Shown here: positions 1 through 9,339 of the stretch, in pieces
Layout: each line of letters starts with the position of its first letter
How positions within the stretch are numbered: position 1 is the first letter of the stretch
Assembly (NCBI GenBank): GCA_913063325.1
Contig: CAJXYE010000048.1
Span: forward strand, 1 to 37,139
Direction of reading: 5' to 3'
Origin: an uncultured Colwellia sp.
GTDB taxonomy: Bacteria; Pseudomonadota; Gammaproteobacteria; Enterobacterales; Alteromonadaceae
DNA: 37,139 bases
Notes under the pieces: generated by a model
Database searches by the model: none
Told to the model about the DNA's origin: nothing
What the model saw: the letters and a program-made list of their open reading frames with translations, nothing else
Made by a program: the position numbers and the translations under genes

Positions 1-158
1 GCATGTAAGCCTTTTAAACTCGCCCTTTGGGAGCTTATTAGCAAACTGATAACTGCACAAAACTTATGAAATATAGAGTGACTATGTTTAATCAATTTTA
101 CTTGTTATAAGCTCGCTAATACAGCTCTGAGTTGGGAAGAAATTTAATGAAATTGGTA
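1..158. other. Intergenic edge downstream of the RND operon
   Basis: No gene or convincing RNA is visible here. A loose inverted match (GAGCTTATTAGC near 30-41 against GCTAATACAGCTC near 115-127) has a loop of more than 70 nt and no T-tract, so I do not call it a terminator. A TolC-type gene for the efflux operon would lie beyond the window, if there is one. Confidence 0.5.
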
Positions 159-3100
159 TTACACCTTAGCAATACGCTTGGCAAAGGTATTTGCTTTATT
201 AAAGCCAATACTTGAATTCCTAGCTAACCTACTGAACATCAGATAACACCATGGAACCAGATATAAACTCGTCACAGTTGAGAAGGTTAAACCGCCAATA
301 ATGGCCACGGCTAGTGGCGCATAAGATGGACCATCACCACCGATTTGAGTTGAGCCTAGTGCAAGTGGCACCATGCCTAACACTGTCGTTGCCACTGTCA
401 TTAACACTGGGCGCAGTCGTGTAATACATATATCGGCAATCACTTGTTCTAACTCATCTATTTTGGGCGACATCTGATTTATTTGATCAATTAATACAAT
501 GCCATTATTTACGACTATGCCCATTAATATCAAAATTCCAATCATACCCATCACCGACATGCTGCTACCGGTAAGTAAGAAAAACCAAAAGACACCCACA
601 ATCGAGTAAAGAATAGAGCTAATGATTGCCGCAGGTAACAATAACGACTCAAATAAAGCTGCCATAACGATATAAATCATCGCCAAGGCCAGTAGCATAT
701 TCACCAGCATAATATCCTGCTCCTGCTGCTGACGATTAAACCCACGCCCTAATTTCCAAGTGTAACCAGCCGGTAGGTTCAAGGTTTCCATTGCTTTTTC
801 AATACGCTCTTGGGCTTGCTCCATGGTTATTTCATTCATGTTGGCCCCTATGGTTAATGCTGTTTGTCGTTCTTCACGATAAATTGCCGCCAGTCTTGGT
901 TGAACATGAAATTGAGCAACACTTTCTAGGCTAATACTTTGACCATCAATCTCAGTAATGGGTAATTTTTTCAATCGGTCTAACGAGTACTTTAATCTTT
1001 CATCGTAAAGCAGACGAATATTGACTTCACCATTGGGATCATGACGGAAACTACGTAACTCAAGTCCCCTTAATGCGGTACCCACTATTTGTGCCACTTG
1101 GCGAGAATCAAGGCCTAACTGGTTAACTTTAAAGCGATCTATTACCACCACCATTTCTTTTTGATGTTGAGATATATCGCTTTTTACATCTGTTAAACCA
1201 TCAACATGGGAAAGGATTGGTACGATTTGGTCAGATAGTGTCATCAACTTTTCAGTAGAAGCTCCCAATAAAGTGACACTAACACCACCACTTTTAGCAC
1301 TCTGCCAGCCAAAATCTGGTTTCGCTTCCGCAAATACGGGTAAGTTTTTTCTAATGCGCTCTTTTAAATCGTTCATTGATATATCGCGACTTTCTTTGAG
1401 CAATAAAGTCGAGGAAGCACGTTCTCCGCTGTAGTAGCTATAAACAGATTCGATATAAAATTCGTCCTTGTTTTTATACAAGTACTCTTCCATACGGTTG
1501 ACCATAGCTTCTACATGCTCAACAGGGAACTGCCCTTCAACGTGATAGCGCATAAACAAACGTGTGCCATCTTGATTGTCATTATTATCAGAGGTAATCA
1601 CTCCCATAGGAATAGCTGAACTCGCTAAAATTAATAAAGCACAAAATCCAGTAATTCTAGGATGAGCTAGTACCCAAGAAAGACTTTTTTTATAGCGCAC
1701 ACTACCCTTTTGAGCCGTATCACTATCTTTTTTATTTGGCTCTGTATTAGTCGCTGAACCAGCCAGTTTATTTGCTTTACCGTGATTAGTTTTCGCGGCA
1801 AGACTCTCTAGCGGCATTCTAGATAAACATAAGGGTAGCAACGTTTTAGCTATCAATAACGATGCAGCTAGTGAAATACAAATGGCAATAGCCACATGCT
1901 CTAAGAAAACAGTTAGCTGTACTTTTTCACCAATGATATTAGGCAAAAACACTATCATGGTGGTTAACGTACCTGTCATGACAGCGAGTGATACTTTATC
2001 AACGCCAGCTAATATGTTTTTAATTTTTTCTTGCTTAGTACTTGCTGGGTTTTTCCTGTGTTCCGCAGCAATTGATTCAGTAATCACAACGGAGTTATCA
2101 ACCAACATACCGACCGCTAACAATAGCCCCATCATGGATAGAATATTGAGTGAGTAACCCAAAAAGTACATTACCGCTAAGGTGATACAAATGGAGAAAG
2201 GCACAGAAGCAACCACGAGAATCGTTGCAGTAGTGTTTCGAAGAAAGAGGAATAGCACAATAAAAGATAAAACGGCACCAATGCCACCTGCCATCAATAA
2301 ATCAGCTAAAGAGTCAGTCACCCCTTTCGCTTGATCCTCCATCATAAAAATATTAATACCACTAAACTGAGGGCTTTGCGATATTTCATCTACAGCAGTA
2401 ACCACTCGACCAGCAACATCAACAAGATTAGCACTCGACTCTTTAAAGATATTCACACCAATAGCGTAACTTCTATCTAAATGTCGACCGTCAATTCTTT
2501 CAGGTTGTTCAAAAAGAACTTCAGCTACATCGCCAAGGTAAACATTATCTTTAACCGTCAACTCCCTAATATCTTTTAGCTGAGTAAACTCACCCTTAGG
2601 GCTAATACGAATAGTATTGGTGGCTGACTTTAATGAGCCGGCATTAATAGTAAAGTTATGTGCTTGAAGCATTTGAGTTAACTGGAGAATATCAACATTA
2701 TGACTTGCTACGCGGTCACTTAATAAACGAATAGATATTTGCCTTTGATCAACGCCATAAAGCTCAACTTTTGAGACGCCTTGCATGCGTTCAAGTGGCT
2801 TTTTCAAGTAATTATTAAGTAGTTGAAAGCTATTTTGTAATTCACGTTCACTCGAAATACGCAGTGTTAAAATAGGCATATCCGCGGTTGAGAATTGATA
2901 AACAAATACACGCTGTAAATCTTCCGGCAATAAATGACGAATAGCATCAATTTTTTCCCGCGCTTCTATCGCTTTGCCCGTTAAACTACTTTCCCATTCA
3001 ACCTCGATGCCTATTTCTGCGCCATGCTCTGTTGAAGTAGAACTAAGTCGCTGTATTCCGCCCATTGTTGCCAGCGCTTCTTCAAGGGGCTTTGTCACTA

Positions 3101-3299
3101 AACGTTCAACTTCTGCTGGAGTTGATGCTTGATATGGCGCACTTATCATCATTTCAGGAATGTCGATACCTGGCCACTTTTCTAAGGGTAGTAACTGAGT
3201 AGCTGCTATGCCCATCATCAACATAGTTAAGCACAACATCAATGTAGTCACTGGTTTCTTAATAGCCAGCGCCGTTAAGTTCAACTTGCTATTAGACAT
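159..3299 (-). CDS. RND-family efflux permease, second of a tandem pair
   Basis: Predicted inner-membrane proton-driven transporter of about 1046 aa in the HAE-1/AcrB-like part of the RND superfamily. The N-terminus shows the typical cytoplasmic segment and first membrane helix (AIKKPVTTLML). The helix-4 proton-relay region reads GMLVDNSVVITE, where only the first of the two AcrB aspartates is kept; Asp-Asn at this spot is common in other HAE-1 branches. The C-terminal half has GIVVNNGIVLIDQIN. A polar, Lys/Ser-rich cytoplasmic insert of about 40 residues separates the halves. I place the start at 3299 (ATG, with GGAG about 8 nt upstream) rather than at a longer in-frame extension, because it begins right at the conserved N-terminus and overlaps the stop of the preceding permease by 8 bp, implying translational coupling. 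It probably works with the preceding permease and fusion protein; the substrate is unknown. Confidence 0.93.
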   Translation of the reverse strand: MSNSKLNLTALAIKKPVTTLMLCLTMLMMGIAATQLLPLEKWPGIDIPEMMISAPYQASTPAEVERLVTKPLEEALATMGGIQRLSSTSTEHGAEIGIEVEWESSLTGKAIEAREKIDAIRHLLPEDLQRVFVYQFSTADMPILTLRISSERELQNSFQLLNNYLKKPLERMQGVSKVELYGVDQRQISIRLLSDRVASHNVDILQLTQMLQAHNFTINAGSLKSATNTIRISPKGEFTQLKDIRELTVKDNVYLGDVAEVLFEQPERIDGRHLDRSYAIGVNIFKESSANLVDVAGRVVTAVDEISQSPQFSGINIFMMEDQAKGVTDSLADLLMAGGIGAVLSFIVLFLFLRNTTATILVVASVPFSICITLAVMYFLGYSLNILSMMGLLLAVGMLVDNSVVITESIAAEHRKNPASTKQEKIKNILAGVDKVSLAVMTGTLTTMIVFLPNIIGEKVQLTVFLEHVAIAICISLAASLLIAKTLLPLCLSRMPLESLAAKTNHGKANKLAGSATNTEPNKKDSDTAQKGSVRYKKSLSWVLAHPRITGFCALLILASSAIPMGVITSDNNDNQDGTRLFMRYHVEGQFPVEHVEAMVNRMEEYLYKNKDEFYIESVYSYYSGERASSTLLLKESRDISMNDLKERIRKNLPVFAEAKPDFGWQSAKSGGVSVTLLGASTEKLMTLSDQIVPILSHVDGLTDVKSDISQHQKEMVVVIDRFKVNQLGLDSRQVAQIVGTALRGLELRSFRHDPNGEVNIRLLYDERLKYSLDRLKKLPITEIDGQSISLESVAQFHVQPRLAAIYREERQTALTIGANMNEITMEQAQERIEKAMETLNLPAGYTWKLGRGFNRQQQEQDIMLVNMLLALAMIYIVMAALFESLLLPAAIISSILYSIVGVFWFFLLTGSSMSVMGMIGILILMGIVVNNGIVLIDQINQMSPKIDELEQVIADICITRLRPVLMTVATTVLGMVPLALGSTQIGGDGPSYAPLAVAIIGGLTFSTVTSLYLVPWCYLMFSRLARNSSIGFNKANTFAKRIAKV

Positions 3300-6200
3300 T
3301 TTGTGGCTCCGCTGATGGCTTGATCCCAAGCTTATTACTAACACTATTACCTTGTGAGTTTTTACCACTTTCATTGCTTAACGAGGCAAACTTTTTATGG
3401 TCAAACAATTGATAAAGTACCGGTAATACAATTAATGTTAGTAAGGTTGAACACAGTAAACCGCTAATGACTGTAATTGCCATAGGTGTTCTTAGCTCCG
3501 CCCCTTCGCCCATGCCTAACGCCATAGGTAATAAACCAAGCGCTGTGGTCAGCGTCGTCATTATTATCGGACGTAATCTAGACTCCGCAGCTTGCTTTAT
3601 TGAAGTTGATTTATCCAAACCTTGTTCGCGTAATTGATTAATTCGGTCCAATAACACAATAGCATTATTGACGACAATGCCCGCTAACATAATCAAACCA
3701 ATAAAGACGATAACACTGATATTACTGCCGAAAAAATATAAGCCATAAATAGAGCCAACACCAGCTAACGGCACACTGAACAGTATTAATAATGGCTGTA
3801 ATAATGACTCAAATTGTGAAGCCATGACCAAGTAGACTAAAAATACGGCTAAAGTTAATGCCATCAACATTGAGTTAAATGACTGTTGCATTTCTTCACT
3901 TTGGCCACCAAACGTTGGTATTACTGTTAAAGGCAGTTTGAGTTGCTTTATTAACTCATTAGCCTTAGTTAAGGCGCTATTTTGATCACCCATGGCTATA
4001 TTGGCGCTGATAACGGCAACACGCTGCTGGTTAATGCGATTGATTTGGGCAGGACCAACTGTTTCAACAATATTACTAATACTATCGAGTGTGATAGGGA
4101 AGTTATCATTAGGGTTAACAACAAGCTCTCTTAAGTCACCAATTGAGTCTCGTTGCTTTTCATCACTACGCACCAAAATATCTATCTTGCGGTCAAGTAA
4201 AGTATATTTGCTTGCAATGTTTCCGCCTATTTTAACTGCAACAAGTCTGGCGATATCAGGTGCATTTAAACCTAACTGAGCAATTTTTTGCTGATTAAAG
4301 TGGATGGCTAATTCTGGTTGTCCTTTGCGCTGGCTGTTAGCTACATCAACAAACTGGGCATCTTGCTCCATCAACTGAGTTAGTTGGTTAGAGTAAGTTG
4401 TTAAAAGGTTTAGATCATAACTTGCTAGTTCTATGCTCATTGGTTTACTAAAAGTAAACAGCTCAGGCTGGTTTAATTGTGTAGTTGCGCCAACAAGTTT
4501 TCGAGTGTACTGCCTAATATCAGACATTACTTGCTGTTCATTTTCACTATCATGCAACATTATTTGTAACCTAGCCTGATGTTCACCACCTTTATCGGCA
4601 TTACTGGTCATTAAACTACCTCGCCCAGTTAACGAATAGGTACTTTTAATACGCTCATCACTTTGTAATTGTTGGGCTATTTTATTGATGGTGCTATCAG
4701 TTACTGCCAATGGTGTACCTGGCGCAAGCTCAAGTTCAAGATAAAACTCTCCTTGTGCAAGTGGCGGTAATAATTCTACGCCAATTTTAGGTAAGATGAA
4801 AAAAGCCGAGCCAGCAAAAGTTAAGCTGAACAGCAAAGTAACAACACCGTGTTTCAAAGACAATGATAATAACTTGCTATACAGTGAAGCCAACTGCTCA
4901 AAGGTATAATTAAAGCCTGCGGTAAGTGGTTTCATTACCAATGAGGTTACTTTACTAATAGCGTGAAAACTTAGTAAGACAATGCGCATAAGCAGCATTG
5001 GCAACCAAATAAAAATAGCTTTGAGAGGGAGAGTTAACAGGTAGCTGATTTTTTTATGCCACACCAAAGCTTTAAAACTAATGCGCTCTTCAGGGACTGT
5101 TTCACTGTCTTGCTCGAGCTCTTTAGAAGCCTGTCTTGAAGCTAACATTGGTATCAATGTTAATGCGACAACTAAAGAGGCAATTAAGGCAAAAGCCACG
5201 GTCATGGCTTGATCAGCGAATAACTGTCCGGCAACCCCTTCAACAAAGGTTAACGGCACAAAAACCGCTAAGGTAGTCAGTGTTGACGCAATAATTGCCC
5301 CGCTCACTTCCTTAGTACCTTTTCTCGCGGCTTCAACAACATTGAGCCCTTGCTCTTTATATCGTGCAATATTCTCAAGCACCACAATGGCATTATCAAC
5401 AAGTAGACCTGTTGCAAGCGCAATACCGCCAAGTGACATAATATTAAGGCTTATGCCGTTTGCATACATCATATTAAACGTAGCAATGACAGAGACAGGA
5501 ATTGATAGTGAAATAATCAGCGTAGGGATAATTGATCGTAAAAAAAGATATAGAATAAACATAGCCAGCAAGCCACCAATTATCGCCGCTGATTTTACCT
5601 CACTGATGGCATTACTAATAAAGGTCGATTGATCATAAACCACAGTTAATTTATAACGCTCACCTAATAACTTGTTAATTGCGTCCAGTTTCTTATTTAT
5701 CAGTTGAGCCACCTGTACTGTGTTGGCATCACCTTCTTTATATATGGCTAATTCAACGGCTTCAACAGCATTAATACGAGTGACATCGGTACGCTCTTTG
5801 TAACCATCAACTATGGTAGCAATATCATTTAGGGTAATTATTTGATCATTTTCGCGATAAACCACCAATTCGCCAATTTGATTAATATTGGTAAATTGGT
5901 TCAGCGTACGAACTAAGTATTGGGTATTACCTTCAATTAACTTACCTGCCGAAATATTTATATTTTCTGCATTAATACGGTTAATGATCTCTTGGCTACT
6001 TAAATTAAGCTGTGCCAGTTTATGTTGATCAATAACCACTTGGTATTCTTGTTCAAGGCCACCGCCTAATTTTACTGATGCAACTCCGAGCAATGATTCT
6101 AATTGACGTTTTACATCATATTCGGCAAAGGTACGAAGCTGGGTCAAACCGGCAACTGAATTATCAGACGTTTGTAAACCCAAGCGAATAATAGGATCTA

Positions 6201-6597
6201 AAGACGGATTAAATTTTAAAATTAACGGTTTTTGTACATCAAGTGGTAAACGAATAAGGTCGAGTTTTTCTCTTACTTCTAAGCTGGTGATGTCCATCGC
6301 AACATCCCATTCAAACTCAAGTAATACGTCAGACTGGCCTGCTTTAGATACTGAACTTATTTTTCTTAGACCTTTGACTACACCTACCGCTTCTTCAACA
6401 GGTTTAGTAATTAACTGCTCAATTTCAGCCGGAGCGGCCCCGGTATAGTTAGTTCGTACCGTCAACGTAGGGTAAGATAGTTCAGGTAATAGATTAACCG
6501 CAAGGCGAGATAAACCCACTAAACCAAAAAGCATCACGGCAAAAGTAAACATCCATACAGTTACCGGACGTTTTATTGCGACATCAACAATACTCAT
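3292..6597 (-). CDS. RND-family efflux permease, first of a tandem pair
   Basis: Predicted 1101-aa inner-membrane RND transporter, slightly longer than AcrB because of a cytoplasmic loop between the halves (about residues 500-560) and a polar C-terminal tail. Visible landmarks are the N-terminal DVAIKRPVTVWMF, the helix-4 motif GLLVDNAIVVLENI (Asp-Asn in place of Asp-Asp) and the helix-10 motif GIVVNNAIVLLDRIN. The start at 6597 has GGAG about 8 nt upstream and overlaps the stop of the 39-aa ORF as ATGA. The stop overlaps the next permease by 8 bp. Tandem RND permeases that form a mixed trimer are known in MdtBC-type pumps; whether these two do so is inference. The export substrate cannot be read from sequence. 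Confidence 0.94.
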   Translation of the reverse strand: MSIVDVAIKRPVTVWMFTFAVMLFGLVGLSRLAVNLLPELSYPTLTVRTNYTGAAPAEIEQLITKPVEEAVGVVKGLRKISSVSKAGQSDVLLEFEWDVAMDITSLEVREKLDLIRLPLDVQKPLILKFNPSLDPIIRLGLQTSDNSVAGLTQLRTFAEYDVKRQLESLLGVASVKLGGGLEQEYQVVIDQHKLAQLNLSSQEIINRINAENINISAGKLIEGNTQYLVRTLNQFTNINQIGELVVYRENDQIITLNDIATIVDGYKERTDVTRINAVEAVELAIYKEGDANTVQVAQLINKKLDAINKLLGERYKLTVVYDQSTFISNAISEVKSAAIIGGLLAMFILYLFLRSIIPTLIISLSIPVSVIATFNMMYANGISLNIMSLGGIALATGLLVDNAIVVLENIARYKEQGLNVVEAARKGTKEVSGAIIASTLTTLAVFVPLTFVEGVAGQLFADQAMTVAFALIASLVVALTLIPMLASRQASKELEQDSETVPEERISFKALVWHKKISYLLTLPLKAIFIWLPMLLMRIVLLSFHAISKVTSLVMKPLTAGFNYTFEQLASLYSKLLSLSLKHGVVTLLFSLTFAGSAFFILPKIGVELLPPLAQGEFYLELELAPGTPLAVTDSTINKIAQQLQSDERIKSTYSLTGRGSLMTSNADKGGEHQARLQIMLHDSENEQQVMSDIRQYTRKLVGATTQLNQPELFTFSKPMSIELASYDLNLLTTYSNQLTQLMEQDAQFVDVANSQRKGQPELAIHFNQQKIAQLGLNAPDIARLVAVKIGGNIASKYTLLDRKIDILVRSDEKQRDSIGDLRELVVNPNDNFPITLDSISNIVETVGPAQINRINQQRVAVISANIAMGDQNSALTKANELIKQLKLPLTVIPTFGGQSEEMQQSFNSMLMALTLAVFLVYLVMASQFESLLQPLLILFSVPLAGVGSIYGLYFFGSNISVIVFIGLIMLAGIVVNNAIVLLDRINQLREQGLDKSTSIKQAAESRLRPIIMTTLTTALGLLPMALGMGEGAELRTPMAITVISGLLCSTLLTLIVLPVLYQLFDHKKFASLSNESGKNSQGNSVSNKLGIKPSAEPQNV

Positions 6598-6713
6598 AAG
6601 GCAGCTCCAATAGTATTCACACTACTGATTAGCAATGCAGTAAAAGTTAAAAATACGGTAGCGGCTGGATGTTTCGAAACCACAAAGAACAAGCTATCAA
6701 TCAAAATATTCAT
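6594..6713 (-). CDS. Small hydrophobic 39-aa peptide in the RND operon
   Basis: A 40-codon reading frame (ATG at 6713, TGA at 6594-6596) fits almost exactly between the fusion-protein gene and the first permease. It begins 12 nt after the fusion-protein stop and its TGA overlaps the permease ATG as ATGA, the arrangement expected for translational coupling. The peptide starts MNILIDSLFFVVSKHPAATV and continues with a Phe/Leu/Ile/Ala-rich stretch, so it could form one membrane helix; a short KHP turn interrupts the hydrophobic run. The ribosome-binding site is weak (AGAGA about 8 nt upstream). By analogy only, AcrZ is a small membrane peptide that binds AcrB. I do not recognise a homologue. The frame could also be a leader whose translation exposes the permease start. 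Confidence 0.55.
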   Translation of the reverse strand: MNILIDSLFFVVSKHPAATVFLTFTALLISSVNTIGAAL

Positions 6714-6725
6714 GCTTACAATTCT

Positions 6726-7847
6726 CTATTTAGTGGCTTTAGCAATAGCTGTTTCAGTTAATTCTTCATCAATAAAACTGTCATCATCACTGCTTTTAGC
6801 ATTTAATATTTCGACCAAGGCGTTTGCTTTAAGGTTATGATGGCCATTTACCACAACACTATCGCCTTCATGTAACTCTCCACTTATCTCGGTAAGCTGC
6901 TCTTGTACAAAACCTTTGTTGATTGATACTTCTACCGCTTTATTATCTTTCACTAAATAAACTTTACTTTGATTATCAAGGGTAATAATTGCATCTGTTG
7001 GGATAGTTAAGGTATTTTTGTGGGTATCAAAAGTCAGTGCAATTTGGGCAAACATACCTGGCTTTAATTGCAGCTCTTCATTAGCAATAGATAAAATGAC
7101 TTTGAAGGTACCACTTCGACTGTCAATTACAGGAGAGATTGAGCGAACCTGTGCAACAAACGGCTTACCTTGGCGTGCACTGAATTGTAATAAGGCTTGT
7201 TGTCCTAATTCAACATAGCTCAGCTTATGCTCTGGTAGATAAACCACAGCTTGTAAGCTTGATTGGTCAACAATATGGAATAACTTTTGGTAACCTTGAG
7301 TAAAGTGACCTGTCTTAATAAAACGTTCAGAAATGAAGCCTGAAATAGGCGCAACAATCTGGCTATCTCTAAGGTCTAACGCCGCTAATTCCTTTGCGGC
7401 AACGGCTGCTCGATGCTGATATTTCAACTTGTCTGATGCTTGCGCACTTACTAATTGCTTTTCAGCCATTAAAGATAAACGTTTTAACTCTTGCTCGAGA
7501 CCCGCTAATTCAGCTTCGGCCTTATCGAGTGCTAATTGATAACGTCTTGCATCGACTTTAGCAAGCAGTTGGCCCTTTTCAACAAAGTCCCCTTCTTCAA
7601 CACTTAACTCTTCGATAATGCCGGTAACCCGAGTGACAATCTCAGCTTCATTACGAGATTCTAAGGTCGCTGTGGTGTGAAAGTTTGACGAAATATCTTT
7701 ACGTTCGATACTCGCTACCATTACCGGTACGGCAAATTCGGCAACTTCTTTATCCTCTTCCTTAGCCTCAGGCTCAGAACAAGCAGTTAATAATGCCGTG
7801 AAAATCACAGCAGAAGAAAGTAATAATGTTTTAGAAAAAGTAAGCAT
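6726..7847 (-). CDS. Efflux RND periplasmic adaptor (membrane-fusion) lipoprotein
   Basis: A 373-aa HlyD/AcrA-type adaptor that would bridge the inner-membrane permease and an outer-membrane channel. The N-terminus is a lipoprotein signal: hydrophobic residues 6-20, then the lipobox LLTAC with Cys23 as the predicted lipidation site, followed by an acidic linker. The lipoyl-like half-motif (TRVTGIIEELSVEEGDFVEKG, around residues 71-92) and its partner (VAPISGFISERFIKTGHFT) flank a short alpha-hairpin (about 95-155), and a beta-barrel and membrane-proximal domain follow. The acidic C-terminal tail is unusual but not unique. It is the first gene of the four-gene minus-strand operon. A perfect TGTAAC-N5-GTTACA palindrome lies 70-86 bp upstream of its start. 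Confidence 0.92.
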   Translation of the reverse strand: MLTFSKTLLLSSAVIFTALLTACSEPEAKEEDKEVAEFAVPVMVASIERKDISSNFHTTATLESRNEAEIVTRVTGIIEELSVEEGDFVEKGQLLAKVDARRYQLALDKAEAELAGLEQELKRLSLMAEKQLVSAQASDKLKYQHRAAVAAKELAALDLRDSQIVAPISGFISERFIKTGHFTQGYQKLFHIVDQSSLQAVVYLPEHKLSYVELGQQALLQFSARQGKPFVAQVRSISPVIDSRSGTFKVILSIANEELQLKPGMFAQIALTFDTHKNTLTIPTDAIITLDNQSKVYLVKDNKAVEVSINKGFVQEQLTEISGELHEGDSVVVNGHHNLKANALVEILNAKSSDDDSFIDEELTETAIAKATK

Positions 7848-7916
7848 GGGGTATTTCCGTATTTTTAATAATGCACTAAAAATAGCACAAGCTGTGCCAC
7901 TTACTCATTCCTCATA

Positions 7917-7933
7917 TGTAACAACAAGTTACA
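7917..7933. promoter_or_regulatory. Palindromic operator candidate upstream of the efflux operon
   Basis: TGTAAC-AACAA-GTTACA is a perfect 6-bp inverted repeat with a 5-bp spacer, 70-86 bp upstream of the adaptor start. Dyads like this are typical sites for dimeric repressors or activators of efflux operons. No regulator gene lies beside it, so the binding protein is unknown. The surrounding gap (7848-8155, 308 bp) shows no other gene that I can support. Confidence 0.4.
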
Positions 7934-8155
7934 CAAAGCAACCCCACTTAACAACATCAAAAGTGGTTAAATTAGCTAATAAGTTAGTGTTTTACTTAAT
8001 TATTTTTGTCAAATTCACTATTTAGCTTCAATTAACTAATTGACTCAAGCAGAGTGCGCTGTACAAAAGGAAACATCAGCCTAACAATTACCAACAGTTT
8101 GACTGGTTTTTATTGGTTAATATCTCCCTACTAGCTAAAAAGTGAGGTAGACATT

Positions 8156-8434
8156 ATGTTAGATATTCAAATACCAAGTAATGATTTAGTGGCGGCAAGT
8201 ACTTTCTTAACAGATAGCAGACAAAAAAACGATAGTGCGAACACAATGTGGGACAAGCTTAACTTTAGCCAACAATATGCTGTATGCAGTCTAGGTCAAT
8301 TTGGTTACCTACTAAGTTATGTACGTACTGTAGGTGACAGTTCCCTAGCGATACTCAAACAAGACAATAAAATTGCGACCATTAATGAATCGGGAACTAT
8401 CAACATTAACCCGGCTATCATTTGTCGTAAGTAG
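8156..8434 (+). CDS. Hypothetical 92-aa protein
   Basis: I do not recognise this protein. It is 92 aa, has no signal peptide or membrane helix, and contains two cysteines (one in AVCSLGQFGYLL, one near the C-terminus in IICRK). The start is supported by GTGAGGT about 8 nt before the ATG. The middle (MWDKLNFSQQYAVCSLGQFGY) reads like a small folded domain; the second half is beta-like and polar (KIATINESGTININPAIICR). It is monocistronic, divergent from the efflux operon and convergent with the LytTR regulator gene. Codon use resembles the neighbours. It is most likely a real lineage-restricted gene. Confidence 0.65.
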   Translation: MLDIQIPSNDLVAASTFLTDSRQKNDSANTMWDKLNFSQQYAVCSLGQFGYLLSYVRTVGDSSLAILKQDNKIATINESGTININPAIICRK

Positions 8435-8586
8435 CACTGAACATTCCAAAACTTAAAGCGGCCCTAATAAAAAAAGGCGAGACTGGCAATACGTTATAAC
8501 GAGGTCTTATATAATTTACTTCCTTAATATCTTTACACAAAAGACAGCGTGATATTTCTAAATATAGTCTATTGAAGAAAATAGCT

Positions 8587-9339
8587 TTATAAACTGAGTA
8601 GTGCTTTCAACTTGACGGTATTACGGCGAGATATTTCTATCGTTTTTCCATCTTTCATCGTGAGTTCATAACCATCATTTATTGTTTCAACAATCGTAAC
8701 GACAGATTGTAAGTTAATAATAAATTGCCTATTAGCACGAAAAAACAATTGTTTGGGTAATCGAGTTTCGACATGATTAAGCGTTTTTTTAATAAAAGCT
8801 TTTTTCTGTTCAAAATATATTTGTACGTAGTTTTTACAGCTTTCAATATAATCAATGTTAACAATTTCAATTAAGTGGCATTGATCGTTGTCTTTGACAA
8901 AAATACGGCTATTTAACGCTAATATTGGCTCATTACTTTGCTCGTTACCTTGCTCGTATTCATCGTTCTCTTCGGCTTTATTTGAGCTTAAATTTTGATT
9001 GCAAAGTTTACTAATGGCTTTAGCCAATCGCTCTTTACTGATAGGTTTAAGTAAATAGTCGACCGAATTATGCTCAAACGCTTGCACTGCATATTCAGCA
9101 TACGCGGTGGTAAAAATAATTTTAGCTTGATAAGTCATTTGAGCAAGCAGCTCAAAACCATTTTTCTCTGGCATATGTATATCAAGGAAAATAACGTCAG
9201 GTTGATGCTGCTCAATAAGCGCCAATGCTGCACTAACATCTTCTGCCGCCCCAATAACATCTAACTCTTTAAACTCAACCAACATCCGCACCAACCCCTC
9301 GCGGGCAAGTCTTGAGTCTTCAACAACGATGGTTTTCAT
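8587..9339 (-). CDS. LytTR-family response regulator
   Basis: A 250-aa two-domain regulator. Residues 1-120 are a receiver domain with acidic residues Glu7/Asp8, the phospho-acceptor Asp53 (FLDIHMPEKNGFELL), the Thr pair at 77-78 and Lys98. A Glu/Asn-rich linker (about 120-145) leads to a LytTR DNA-binding domain (about 148-250) with typical IDYIESCKNYVQIY and FFRANRQFIINL motifs. The ATG overlaps the stop of the histidine kinase gene by 4 bp (ATGA), so the two are translationally coupled partners. LytTR regulators usually bind pairs of short direct repeats upstream of target genes; the targets here are unknown, though the adjacent serine hydrolase gene is an obvious candidate. Confidence 0.95.
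   Translation of the reverse strand: MKTIVVEDSRLAREGLVRMLVEFKELDVIGAAEDVSAALALIEQHQPDVIFLDIHMPEKNGFELLAQMTYQAKIIFTTAYAEYAVQAFEHNSVDYLLKPISKERLAKAISKLCNQNLSSNKAEENDEYEQGNEQSNEPILALNSRIFVKDNDQCHLIEIVNIDYIESCKNYVQIYFEQKKAFIKKTLNHVETRLPKQLFFRANRQFIINLQSVVTIVETINDGYELTMKDGKTIEISRRNTVKLKALLSL

Noticed and set aside
30..127. Possible terminator or element at the left edge
   Set aside because: The arms pair imperfectly around a very long loop and there is no T-tract.
7798..8025. 75-codon plus-strand ORF
   Set aside because: It overlaps the start of the adaptor gene on the other strand, has no ribosome-binding site, and its sequence is low-complexity translation of AT-rich promoter DNA.
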